Part shown: positions 37,295-45,642 of the stretch, piece by piece
Position numbering within the stretch: position 1 is the stretch's first letter
Layout: each line of letters opens with the position of its first letter
DNA from: CAXSBR01 sp964236495
GTDB taxonomy: Bacteria; Actinomycetota; Actinomycetes; Mycobacteriales; Jatrophihabitantaceae
Reading direction: 5' to 3'
NCBI GenBank assembly: GCA_964236495.1
Contig: CAXSBR010000005.1
Span: 120,262-184,261 of the forward strand
DNA: 64,000 bases
Translations under genes and position numbers: made by a program
Notes under the pieces: generated by a model
Told to the model about the DNA's origin: nothing
Database searches by the model: none
The model's input: the letters and a program-made list of their open reading frames with translations, nothing else

Positions 37295-37997
37295 CGAGAT
37301 CCAACCCGTCGTCGGCGTCGAGGTCCTCGACGCCGGGAAGCAGTGGAGCCAGCGAGGGCAGCTGGTCCAGACCGGTCATGCCGATCTTGTCCAGGAACAG
37401 CTCGGTGGTGGCGTAGAGGCCCGCGCCGGTGTTCGGATCGGCCCCGACCTCGGTGATCAGGCCCCGGCTGAGCAGCGTACGCACGACGGCGTCCACCGCG
37501 ACACCACGAATGGCTGCGATCCGGCTGCGCGCGACCGGCTGGCGGTAGGCGATCACGGCCAACGTCTCCAGTGCGGCGGCGCTGAGACGGGTGTGCTGGA
37601 CGTCGCGCAGGAACAGTTCGACGGCCGGCGCGATCTCGGTGCGGGTGTAAAGACGATACCCGCCGGCCACCTCGCGGAGCTCCACGCCGGCACCACGCTC
37701 GGTCAGCCCGGCGCCCAACGCGTCCAGTGCGGCTAACACCTCGGGCTCGGGACGGCGCAGGCCGACGGCCAACTCGGTCACCGACACCGCGGAGTCGCGG
37801 ACGAACAGCACCGCCTCCACCGCCGCGCGCAACGCCTCGGGCCGGTGCAGCTCCAGCGTGTCCAGCTCGTCGGCAGGCAGCTCGTCGGCCGGCAGTTCGT
37901 CGGCAGGCAGCTCGTCGGCCGGCAGTTCGTCGGCCGGCAGTCCGTCGGCCGGCAGCTCGTCGGCCTGCGTCTCGGCGACTGCATCCTGGGCCGTCAT
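37284..37997 (-). CDS. scpB: Segregation and condensation protein B
   Basis: A 237-residue ScpB, the winged-helix kleisin-binding subunit of the SMC condensin. The conserved domain (about 52-215) has ALRAAVEAVLFV, ETLAVIAYRQPVARSRIAAIRGV and LYATTELFLDKIGM. The N-terminus (about 10-45) is a tandem PADEL pentapeptide tract not part of the fold. An overlap with scpA (ATG/TGA region at 37994-37997) shows coupling. Confidence 0.94.
   Translation of the reverse strand: MTAQDAVAETQADELPADGLPADELPADELPADELPADELPADELDTLELHRPEALRAAVEAVLFVRDSAVSVTELAVGLRRPEPEVLAALDALGAGLTERGAGVELREVAGGYRLYTRTEIAPAVELFLRDVQHTRLSAAALETLAVIAYRQPVARSRIAAIRGVAVDAVVRTLLSRGLITEVGADPNTGAGLYATTELFLDKIGMTGLDQLPSLAPLLPGVEDLDADDGLDLDAY
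37869..37973. repeat. 15-nt tandem repeat in the scpB N-terminus
   Basis: Six near-identical 15-nt units (GTCGGCCGGCAGTTC and GTCGGCAGGCAGCTC types) from 37869 to 37958, followed by one degenerate copy to 37973. On the coding strand they encode repeated PADEL. Unit variants alternate, indicating duplication of 30-nt pairs. Confidence 0.92.
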
Positions 37998-38866
37998 CGA
38001 TACTCCTCATCCACGTCTACTACCCCCACGGCAGCGTCGACGTCGTCTTGGGGATCCGCGCCGACGTCCGACGATCCCGTCCACTGCACCGTCAGCTCGT
38101 CCAGTGCGCGCGTCTGATCGAAGCCGATCCGCCCGTCGCGGTACAACTCCAGCAACGCCAAAAACCGGGCGACGACCTCCAGCGTGGTCGCACAGTCGGC
38201 CACTAGCGCCTCGAACGTCGCCCGGTGGCGAGCCTGCAGCCGGGCCGACAGCACCGCCATATGCTCGGCAACGACGACGCGCGGCGCGTGTACGTGCTCG
38301 ACGGCGACCACCGGTTCGGGACGCGGAATCATCGCCTTGACCGCGAGCGCTGCCAGCTGGTCTGCGTCGATGTGCAGCTCCACCTCGGGCAGCAGTGCAG
38401 CGAAGCGCGGCTCGAGCGCCACCATGCGCGGATAGCGGCGCGCGTTGCGGCGGATCAGCTCGCCCAGCTGAGCTGCGGACAGCTTGTATGCCCGGTACTG
38501 CAGCAGCCGGGCGAAAAGCAGGTCGCGCGCCTCCAGCAGCGCTACATCCTCGTCGTCCTCTACCGGCGCAGAGGGCAGCAGCCGCGCGGTCTTGAGGTCC
38601 AGCAAGGTGGCCGCGACGACGAGGAACTGCGTCGCCTGGCCGAGGTCCCAGTCGCCACGAAACTGCTGCACGTGGGCCAGGAAGTCATCGGTGACCTGCG
38701 ACAAAGCGATTTCGGTGACGTCGAGTCTGCGCCGGCCGATGAGGCCCAGCAGCAGGTCGAAGGGGCCCTCGAAGTTGCTGAGCCGCACGACGAACTCGGG
38801 GCGTGCCCCGGCGGGCGCGGCGAGCGTCTCCGCCGGTGCGGCCGGCGCCTCGGACAGGTGGGTCAC
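37994..38866 (-). CDS. scpA: Segregation and condensation protein A
   Basis: A 290-residue kleisin. VVRLSNFEGPFDLLLGLIGRR (about 25-45) is the SMC-binding start; LDVTEIALSQVTDDFLAHV and FLVVAATLLDLKTARLLP follow. The C-terminal winged helix ends RIGFDQTRALDELTVQW. It bridges SMC heads during chromosome organisation. GTG 38866 overlaps the parA stop (GTGA) and has GGAGG upstream; the longer frame is not supported. Confidence 0.95.
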   Translation of the reverse strand: MTHLSEAPAAPAETLAAPAGARPEFVVRLSNFEGPFDLLLGLIGRRRLDVTEIALSQVTDDFLAHVQQFRGDWDLGQATQFLVVAATLLDLKTARLLPSAPVEDDEDVALLEARDLLFARLLQYRAYKLSAAQLGELIRRNARRYPRMVALEPRFAALLPEVELHIDADQLAALAVKAMIPRPEPVVAVEHVHAPRVVVAEHMAVLSARLQARHRATFEALVADCATTLEVVARFLALLELYRDGRIGFDQTRALDELTVQWTGSSDVGADPQDDVDAAVGVVDVDEEYR

Positions 38867-39765
38867 CGCGCCGCCAGAACCTCCATGGCGAGCTCGCGGT
38901 AGGCCTGTGCACCGGCGGAGCTGGGCGCCCAGGACGTGATCGGTAGGCCGGCGACAGACGTCTCGGGGAAGCGCACGGTTCGGGAGATGACGGTGTCGTA
39001 GACCTCGTCGCCGAAGGCTTCCAGCACCCTGGCGTACACCTCGCGCCCGTGCAGGGTGCGTCCGTCGTACATCGTGGCCAAGATGCCCTCGAGCTTCAGG
39101 CGGGGATTGAGGCGGTCGCGGACCTTGTCGATGGTGTCGATCAATAAGGCGACCCCGCGCAGGGAGAAGAACTCGCATTCGAGGGGAATGATGACGCCGT
39201 CAGCGGCGGTGAGGGCGTTGACGGTCAGCAGGCCCAACGACGGCTGGCAGTCGATGAGGATGTAGTCGTACTCGGGCACCACCGGACGCAGCGCGCGCGC
39301 CAGCGTCTGCTCGCGGGCGACCTCGTTCACCAGCCGCACCTCGGCTGCGGACAGATCGATGTTGCTGGGCAGCAGGTCGAGTCCGGAGACGGCGGTCTTG
39401 AGCACGACCTCGTCGAAGCCGACGTCGGAGGCCAACAGCAGGTCGTAGGTGGTGAGCTCGAGCTGGTGCGGGTGGATGCCGAGTCCGACCGACAGCGCGC
39501 CCTGCGGATCGAAGTCGACCAGCAGCACCCGCCGGCCGAACTCGGCCAACGCAGCACCCAGATTGATCGTCGACGTGGTCTTGCCGACGCCGCCCTTCTG
39601 GTTGCACAGGGCGAGGATGCGGGCCGGGCCGTGGCGTTCGAGTGGCTGGGGCGTCTGCAGCGGGCGACGCTCTCTCGCCCGGGCCGGATCAGCCGACGTC
39701 GGATCCAGAGCGGTGGACTCACCCGCGGCGGGAGGACGGAGATCGAGCGGATCGAACGACGACAT
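38863..39765 (-). CDS. ParA family ATPase (Soj-like)
   Basis: A 300-residue ParA/MinD-type ATPase. After a 50-residue variable leader comes the deviant Walker A NQKGGVGKTT (about 55-64), then VDFDPQGALSVGLGI, IDCQPSLGLLTVNAL and LECEFFSLRGV. It is the Rv1708-like ParA beside scpAB; there is no parB next to it, so it is probably not the main oriC partition ATPase. ATG 39765 is the first start compatible with relatives. Confidence 0.94.
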   Translation of the reverse strand: MSSFDPLDLRPPAAGESTALDPTSADPARARERRPLQTPQPLERHGPARILALCNQKGGVGKTTSTINLGAALAEFGRRVLLVDFDPQGALSVGLGIHPHQLELTTYDLLLASDVGFDEVVLKTAVSGLDLLPSNIDLSAAEVRLVNEVAREQTLARALRPVVPEYDYILIDCQPSLGLLTVNALTAADGVIIPLECEFFSLRGVALLIDTIDKVRDRLNPRLKLEGILATMYDGRTLHGREVYARVLEAFGDEVYDTVISRTVRFPETSVAGLPITSWAPSSAGAQAYRELAMEVLAAR

Positions 39766-40055
39766 GGACTGCGCTCGCCCCGCCCTTCTGCGCTCCTTGG
39801 TACCGCTTGGTGCCGCTGCATCGTGCGCGTCAGCCCTGCCGCAGTGGTCGGTTCGGACGGTACCCGATGCGCATCCGTGCAGGCTGTCGACGCGGTGTCC
39901 CGATGGAACTTTTGGCGCGTGCATTCGCTAGGGACAACGGTGGCGGCAGAAGTTGGCGGTGACGGCCCTGTCGACGCCGCGCGACAGGGCAGACTGCTGC
40001 TGGACAACTGGCGGCCGTATTCAGCGACGCGCGCCGTACAGGAAAGGACGTGCAC

Positions 40056-41072
40056 GTGACACCGTCCTCGCCCATCGTGCCCGGCCGCGCTCGACGCCGG
40101 CTCCCGCGCTGGACGTGGGGTGGCGGTGTAGCGCTCATCGGTTGGACCGGCGTCGTTGTCGGCGCCGCGACGCTCCTGGTCCGCTGGCGGGGGTTCGGGT
40201 GGCAGCCGTTGATCGTGCTGGCATCGTTCACGCCGCTGCTACTGATTGCGCCGGTCGTGGGCGCTGCGCTGCTCGCTGCGCGTCGCCGATGGATCGGGGC
40301 CGCGGTAGCGCTGGCGGTCGTAGCAGTGGGCATGGCCGTCGAGGCGCCGCTGTTCGTGTCTGCACACCGAGCCACGGGCGGTGTACCGCTGGTGCTGCTG
40401 CAGGCAAACCTGCGCGTCGGCGCCGCGGACGCCGACAAGCTGGTGGCCCGCATCCGGGCCGAGCAAGTCGACCTCGTCACGATCGAGGAGCTGACGCCGG
40501 CGGAGCTGGCATCGCTGCGCGCTGCCGGAATCGACGGGCTGCTGCCTCACCGGCTGGTCACGCCCTATCCCGGCGGTGCCGGCACCGGCATCTGGAGCCG
40601 GTATCCACTCAGCGCGCCGGTCAAGCACGACGAGTTCCGTCTCGAGGTGCTCAGCGCCACCGTGGCAGTACCCGGGGCTGTGCGGGTCCAGGTTTTTGCG
40701 GTGCACCTGTTGCCGCCGTGGCCGTACCCGTCGGGCACCTGGCTGGCGGAGATGACGCACCTGTCGGCCTTGCTGGACGCCACGGCCTCCGGAACTGCGC
40801 TGGTGGTGTCCGGAGACTTCAACGCCACCCTGGACCACGCCCAGTTCCGGCACCTGCTGAGGCGCGGTCTGCGCGACGCTGCCGAGCAGGTCGGCGCCGG
40901 CTTCACCCCGACCTATCCCGCCGACCGAACGTTCCCGCCGGTGCTGACGCTGGACCACGTGCTGTGCCGCGGCCTGGCACCGACCTCGCTGACCAGGGTG
41001 CCGATCCCGGCCTCCGACCACCGCGGCCTGCTCGTAAACCTCGCCGTACCGACCGCCGTACTCACCGCCTGA
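40056..41072 (+). CDS. Endonuclease/exonuclease/phosphatase family membrane protein
   Basis: A 338-residue protein. Three hydrophobic helices (about 25-110) anchor an EEP domain (about 118-335) with VLLQANLRVG, LVTIEELTPAE, VSGDFNATLDHAQF, LDHVLCRG and SDHRGLLVNLA, the DNase I-like metal and catalytic residues. The active domain probably faces outside and could hydrolyse phosphodiesters, nucleic acid or sphingomyelin-like lipids; unknown. GTG 40056 lies seven bases after GGAAAGGA, whereas GTG 40050 is too close to it. The gene is divergent from parA. Confidence 0.88.
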   Translation: MTPSSPIVPGRARRRLPRWTWGGGVALIGWTGVVVGAATLLVRWRGFGWQPLIVLASFTPLLLIAPVVGAALLAARRRWIGAAVALAVVAVGMAVEAPLFVSAHRATGGVPLVLLQANLRVGAADADKLVARIRAEQVDLVTIEELTPAELASLRAAGIDGLLPHRLVTPYPGGAGTGIWSRYPLSAPVKHDEFRLEVLSATVAVPGAVRVQVFAVHLLPPWPYPSGTWLAEMTHLSALLDATASGTALVVSGDFNATLDHAQFRHLLRRGLRDAAEQVGAGFTPTYPADRTFPPVLTLDHVLCRGLAPTSLTRVPIPASDHRGLLVNLAVPTAVLTA

Positions 41073-41151
41073 GTTCTACGTGCTCCGGTACGCACTCCCT
41101 CGTCGCTGCGAACCTCACCCGCTGCCGCATCGGCCCGCCACAAGCTGGCTA

Positions 41152-42120
41152 TTACAGCGCGCGCGGGTGCGCGGTCGCGTACACCTCGCGCAGCGCGTCG
41201 ACGGTCACCAGGGTGTAGATCTGCGTCGTCGTCACCGAGGCGTGCCCGAGCAACTCCTGCACCACCCGAACGTCGGCGCCGCCCTCCATCAGGTGCGTCG
41301 CGAAGGAGTGGCGCAGCGTGTGCGGCGACAAACCGGCGCGCAAACCGGCCCGTTCAGCTGCCGAGCGCAGTACCGCCCAGGCGCTCTGGCGCGACAGAAC
41401 ACCCCCGCGGGCATTGAGAAAGAGCTGCCGGGAAAGAGTCGCAGCACCGCTGGCCAGCAACGGCCGTGACCGCACCAGGTAGGCCTCCACCGCACTCGCG
41501 GCGTACGAACCCAGCGGCACCCGCCGCTGCTTGCCGCCCTTGCCGGCCAGGGTGACCGTGCGCGCGTCGAGATCGAGCTCGTCCAAGGCGAGTCCGACGG
41601 CCTCGGAGATGCGCGCGCCGGTGCCGTACAGCAGTTCGAGCAGCGCCCGGTCGCGCAGCCCGAGCGGAGTGTCGGAGACGTTCGCCGCCTCCAGCAGCCG
41701 CTCGACCTCGTCTACGGTGATCGCCTTGGGCAACCGTCGCGGGGGCGGCGGCGGGCTGACCTCGCGGGCAACGTCCACATCGACGACACCTTCGCGCAGC
41801 GCGAACTTGTGCAGACCGCGCACGGTCACCACTGCACGACCCGCTGAGGTGGCGGACAACGGCACATGCGCGTCGTCGCCTTCGCGCAGATGGGCCAGAA
41901 ATCCGCTGACAGTGCCGGACCCGACGTCGCTCAGCGATGCGATGCCGGCCGCGTCCAGGTAGTCCAGATAGCGACCCAAGTCCCGGCGGTAGGACAGCAA
42001 CGTGTTCGTGGCCACGCCGCGCTCCACTGCGAGATGGTCGGTGTAGGCGCGCACGATGGCCCCAACCGGTGCCGCCACCGCGTCGTCGACCGCTGTGTCG
42101 GCTCGAGCCGCAGCTCTCAC
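41152..42120 (-). CDS. xerD: Site-specific tyrosine recombinase XerD
   Basis: A 322-residue tyrosine recombinase. The N-terminal core-binding domain has YTDHLAVERGVATNTLLSYRRDL. The catalytic domain has Arg in YGTGARISEAVGL (about 167), HTLRHSFATHL (about 267) and nucleophile Tyr in TTQIYT (about 300). It resolves chromosome dimers at dif. Its place beside the Nudix gene and pyrG matches Rv1701, so this is the housekeeping enzyme, not a phage integrase. GTG 42120 lies five bases past the Nudix stop. Confidence 0.95.
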   Translation of the reverse strand: MRAAARADTAVDDAVAAPVGAIVRAYTDHLAVERGVATNTLLSYRRDLGRYLDYLDAAGIASLSDVGSGTVSGFLAHLREGDDAHVPLSATSAGRAVVTVRGLHKFALREGVVDVDVAREVSPPPPPRRLPKAITVDEVERLLEAANVSDTPLGLRDRALLELLYGTGARISEAVGLALDELDLDARTVTLAGKGGKQRRVPLGSYAASAVEAYLVRSRPLLASGAATLSRQLFLNARGGVLSRQSAWAVLRSAAERAGLRAGLSPHTLRHSFATHLMEGGADVRVVQELLGHASVTTTQIYTLVTVDALREVYATAHPRAL

Positions 42121-42124
42121 GACC

Positions 42125-42769
42125 TCAGCGACCCGGACGGGCGGGCCAGGCGACGTCGGGCTGCCGCAACGACGTCCAGTCGGCGGCCTTGGCCGCGGCG
42201 GTAGCCAGGATGCCGGCAACTGTCGAGGCGTTGGTCAGCTCGCCCGACAGCGCCGCGCGCACAGCCTGGGCCAGCGGCACCCGGCGCAACGTCATGGCAA
42301 CCTCCTCGTGCTCGGGGACGTGCCGTTCGTCGATGCCGACGTCGCGAAGGCCGCGGGCCAGATAGATTCGTACCGCCTCGTCGGTCATGCCCGGTGAAGT
42401 GAGTAGATCGGCGAGCACGTGCCACTGATCGGCACGCAGTGCCGCCTCTTCGAACAGCTCACGCTGGGCCCCGGTGAACGCGGACTCGCCGTCGACGTCG
42501 AGCAGGCCGGCCGGCAGCTCCTCCAGCACCTGCTCGACGGGCTGGCGGTACTGACGCACCAGCACGATCCGATCGCTGTCGTCCAGCGCCACGATCACGA
42601 CTGCACCGGGATGCACGATGATGTCCCGGTCGGATTCGGTGCCATCGGCAAAGCGCAGCCGGTCGGTGCGCATCGTGGTGATCCGGCCCCGAAAGCGCAC
42701 CGTCGAGGACACCACCGTCACGTCCGGGACGCGCTGTTCGTCGCCGACAGTGCTGACGACGGTGTTCAC
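42125..42769 (-). CDS. Nudix hydrolase, ADP-ribose pyrophosphatase-like
   Basis: A 214-residue Nudix enzyme like Rv1700. The Nudix helix ESAFTGAQRELFEEAAL (about 98-114) is intact apart from Ala for the usual Gly after EE. IVLVRQYRQPVEQVLEELPAG precedes it, as in ADP-ribose pyrophosphatases. It should hydrolyse ADP-ribose to AMP and ribose 5-phosphate. Its start overlaps the pyrG stop by ATGA. Confidence 0.93.
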   Translation of the reverse strand: MNTVVSTVGDEQRVPDVTVVSSTVRFRGRITTMRTDRLRFADGTESDRDIIVHPGAVVIVALDDSDRIVLVRQYRQPVEQVLEELPAGLLDVDGESAFTGAQRELFEEAALRADQWHVLADLLTSPGMTDEAVRIYLARGLRDVGIDERHVPEHEEVAMTLRRVPLAQAVRAALSGELTNASTVAGILATAAAKAADWTSLRQPDVAWPARPGR

Positions 42770-44550
42770 AGCGCGGCTCCGACCCTGTTAGCCAGCCGCT
42801 TGTCCGACTCCGACCGCTTGTCCGACTCCGACCGCTTGTCTGACTCCGGCAGCGCCAGTACGTCGTCGTCGGCGATCTGCACCGGCAGCCGCTCGGCACT
42901 GTCGTAGGCCAATGCAGCCTCGATGAATGCGGCGAACAGCGGATGGGCCCGAGTGGGGCGGGACTTGACCTCGGGATGGGCCTGAGTGGCGACGAAGAAC
43001 GGATGGACATCGCGCTCCAGCTCGACGAACTCGACCAGCCGGCCGTCGGGCGACGTGCCCGAGACGACCAGGCCCGCGGCGGCCAGCAGAGGTCGGTAGG
43101 CGTTGTTGACCTCGTACCTGTGCCGGTGCCGTTCGGACACCTCGGTGGTGCCGTAGGCCTCTGCGACGATCGAGCCGGGCTCGAGCACCGCGGGATAGGC
43201 GCCCAGACGCATCGTGCCGCCCAGATCGGCGTGGCCGGCCACGATCTCCACCTGATCGGCCATCGTCGCAATCACCGGCGCCGCAGTGTCCGGGTCGAAC
43301 TCGGTCGAGCCGGCAGCCTCGACGCCGCCGACGTGCCGGGCGACCTCGATGCCCATGCACTGCAGGCCCAGGCACAACCCCAACGTGGGCAGTCGGTGCT
43401 CGCGGGCGTAGCGGATCGCGCCGATCTTGCCTTCGATGCCGCGCACGCCGAAACCGCCAGGAATCACCACGCCGTCGACGTCGCCTAGGTGCCGATCCGC
43501 GCCGGCGGGCGTGGTGCAGTCATCGGAGGCCACCCAGCGGATCCGCACCCGGCTGCGGTGGGCGAATCCGCCCGCCCGCAGCGCCTCGGTGACCGACAGG
43601 TATGCATCGGGCAGGTCGACGTACTTGCCCACCAGCGCGATCGTCACCTCGTGCTTGGGGTTGTGCACCCGGTCCAGCAGGCCGCCCCACACCGTCCAGT
43701 CCACGTCGTGGAAGGACAGCCCCAGCCGGCGCACGACGTAGGCGTCCAACCCCTCGTCGAACAGCACCTTGGGGATGTCGTAGATAGACGGTGCATCCGG
43801 GCAGGAGATGACGGCCTCGGTGTCGACGTCGCACATCAGCGAGATCTTGTTCTTCATGCCCGCGGGCAGGGGCCGATCGCTGCGACAGATCACCGCGTCG
43901 GGCTGGATACCGATGCTGCGCAACGCGGCCACCGAGTGCTGGGTCGGCTTGGTCTTCATCTCCCCCGCGGGCGCCAGGTAGGGCACCAGCGACACATGCA
44001 GGAACAGGCAGTGCTCGCGACCGACATCGTGACGCACTTGGCGCGCTGCCTCCAGAAAGGGCAGCGACTCGATGTCGCCGACGGTGCCGCCGATCTCGGT
44101 GATGACGACGTCGGGGGCAGCGCCGTCCACGACGGTGTCGGCCATCGCCCGGATGCGCGCTTTGATCTCATTGGTGATGTGCGGAATGACCTGGACGGTG
44201 TCGCCGAGATACTCCCCGCGCCGCTCCTTGGCGATGACGGTCGAATACACCTGGCCGGTGGTGACGTTGGCGCTGCCGACCAGATCGGTGTCGAGGAACC
44301 GCTCGTAGTGCCCGACGTCGAGATCAGTTTCCGCGCCGTCTTCGGTGATGAACACCTCGCCGTGCTGGAAGGGGTTCATGGTGCCGGGATCGACGTTGAG
44401 ATACGGATCCAGCTTCTGCATTGTGACCCGCAGACCGCGCCCCTTGAGCAAACTGCCCAGGCTGCTGGCGGTCAGGCCCTTACCGAGTGAGGAGGCGACC
44501 CCGCCGGTGACGAACACGTGCTTGGGAACAGAACCCGCGCGATTGTCCAC
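42766..44550 (-). CDS. pyrG: CTP synthase
   Basis: A 594-residue glutamine-hydrolysing CTP synthase. The synthase domain starts KHVFVTGGVASSLGKG, with LDPYLNVDPGTMNPFQHGEV. The glutaminase domain has the nucleophile Cys in GLCLGLQCMG (about 391) and His/Glu in AHPEVKSRPT. The last about 25 residues are three ESDKRS hexapeptide repeats and a short tail, beyond the normal end. It makes CTP from UTP, complementing upp and cmk in the same window. Confidence 0.98.
   Translation of the reverse strand: MDNRAGSVPKHVFVTGGVASSLGKGLTASSLGSLLKGRGLRVTMQKLDPYLNVDPGTMNPFQHGEVFITEDGAETDLDVGHYERFLDTDLVGSANVTTGQVYSTVIAKERRGEYLGDTVQVIPHITNEIKARIRAMADTVVDGAAPDVVITEIGGTVGDIESLPFLEAARQVRHDVGREHCLFLHVSLVPYLAPAGEMKTKPTQHSVAALRSIGIQPDAVICRSDRPLPAGMKNKISLMCDVDTEAVISCPDAPSIYDIPKVLFDEGLDAYVVRRLGLSFHDVDWTVWGGLLDRVHNPKHEVTIALVGKYVDLPDAYLSVTEALRAGGFAHRSRVRIRWVASDDCTTPAGADRHLGDVDGVVIPGGFGVRGIEGKIGAIRYAREHRLPTLGLCLGLQCMGIEVARHVGGVEAAGSTEFDPDTAAPVIATMADQVEIVAGHADLGGTMRLGAYPAVLEPGSIVAEAYGTTEVSERHRHRYEVNNAYRPLLAAAGLVVSGTSPDGRLVEFVELERDVHPFFVATQAHPEVKSRPTRAHPLFAAFIEAALAYDSAERLPVQIADDDVLALPESDKRSESDKRSESDKRLANRVGAAL
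42797..42850. repeat. 18-nt tandem repeat in the pyrG C-terminus
   Basis: Three copies of an 18-nt unit (CGCTTGTCCGACTCCGAC) at 42797-42814, 42815-42832 and 42833-42850, the last with two changes. On the coding strand they encode ESDKRS repeats at the very end of CTP synthase. Confidence 0.92.
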
Positions 44551-44556
44551 GGAAGT

Positions 44557-45642
44557 TCACCCTAACAGTTCTTCATACACTGCGGCGCATGCGCGCGCGG
44601 TGTCGTCTTCGTCAGGCCAGGTCGACGCCTGCTGACGCGCTCGCCGGCCCAGCTCGGCGCGCTCGCCGGCGTTGTCCAGCAGCCGCTCGAGCGCGGCACC
44701 GACCGCCTCGACGTTGCCGGCCGGTACCAGAATCGCGCCGTCGCCCACCAGCTCCGCCACGCCGCCGACGTCGGTGGCGACCACCGCGGTGCCCAGCGCC
44801 ATCGCCTCCTGCACGGCCAGCGGCCGGGCTTCCCAGCGCGACATCGACACTGCCACGTCGGCCGCGGCGAGGAGGTCTGCGACGTCGGTGCGCCGGCCGA
44901 GCAGGCGTACCGGCGCCTCAGTCGCACCGATCAACGTTTGCAGCTCGGTGCGCTGAGGGCCGTCGCCGGCGACGACGACCAGCGGCGCAGGATTACGCCC
45001 GGTCCACTGCGCTGCGGCGCGGATGAGGACGTCGTGCGCCTTTTGTGGGTGTAGCCGGCCCACGCTCACCACCAGGCACTGGTCGGGGCGCAGGCCGAAT
45101 TCGGCGCGCACGTCGGTCGCCGACCGGTGCGGCTGGGGACGCGGTGCTGCTACGGGGGCCAGCTCGGCCGTGCCGCCCAGGGCTTCGATGCGCGCGGCAA
45201 GGTCCGCTGAGGCGGCCAGGTTGACCGTCGCGCTGCGGGCCACGAAGCGCTCCCCCACGGCCAGCACCGCGCCGCGCGCGCCTCCGCCGAGCACGGCGTT
45301 GTGCCAGCTGACCACCAGCGGCTTCGTGCGGCGCCACCCGCCGGCCAGTGCAGCCCCGGTGCCGGCCCGCAGACCGTGCGCATGCACCAGCGCGGCATCG
45401 GCGGTAGCCCGCCGTAGCGCCGGTACCGCGAGCGCCTCCAGCCCGGGCGCGGACCGGATCGGCACGTGCGCGATGCGCGCGCCGCCGAAGTCGAAAACGG
45501 CCAGCGTCGACGCGGGTGCGCAGACAGTCACCGGCCAGCCATCTGCGACCAGCCGCGCGGCCAGCGACTGCACGTGAACGCCCACACCACCGGTGCTCGT
45601 GCCCAGCACCAGTGCAATGCGCCGCGCAGACGCTGGCGCCAT
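44557..45642 (-). CDS. Family 4-type glycosyltransferase
   Basis: A 361-residue GT-B glycosyltransferase. TSTGGVGVHVQSLAARLV near the start is the acceptor-domain loop. The donor domain has VVSVGRLHPQKAHDVLIRAA, VVAGDGPQRTEL and the EARPLAVQEAMALGTAVVATDVGG E-x7-E motif. The sugar and acceptor are unknown. It starts one base inside the MurJ-like stop and ends just before pyrG, so it is in a cell-envelope trio with the flippase-like and MraY-like genes. Confidence 0.9.
   Translation of the reverse strand: MAPASARRIALVLGTSTGGVGVHVQSLAARLVADGWPVTVCAPASTLAVFDFGGARIAHVPIRSAPGLEALAVPALRRATADAALVHAHGLRAGTGAALAGGWRRTKPLVVSWHNAVLGGGARGAVLAVGERFVARSATVNLAASADLAARIEALGGTAELAPVAAPRPQPHRSATDVRAEFGLRPDQCLVVSVGRLHPQKAHDVLIRAAAQWTGRNPAPLVVVAGDGPQRTELQTLIGATEAPVRLLGRRTDVADLLAAADVAVSMSRWEARPLAVQEAMALGTAVVATDVGGVAELVGDGAILVPAGNVEAVGAALERLLDNAGERAELGRRARQQASTWPDEDDTARACAAVYEELLG

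Noticed and set aside
37179..37736. Plus-strand frame with Ser/Lys repeats opposite rluB/scpB
   Set aside because: Arises from multiple-of-three repeats, which keep all frames open; the minus-strand proteins are conserved.
41152..42120. Phage or integrative-element integrase
   Set aside because: The tyrosine recombinase sits beside the Nudix gene and pyrG as in M. tuberculosis, with no attachment duplication, so it is housekeeping XerD.
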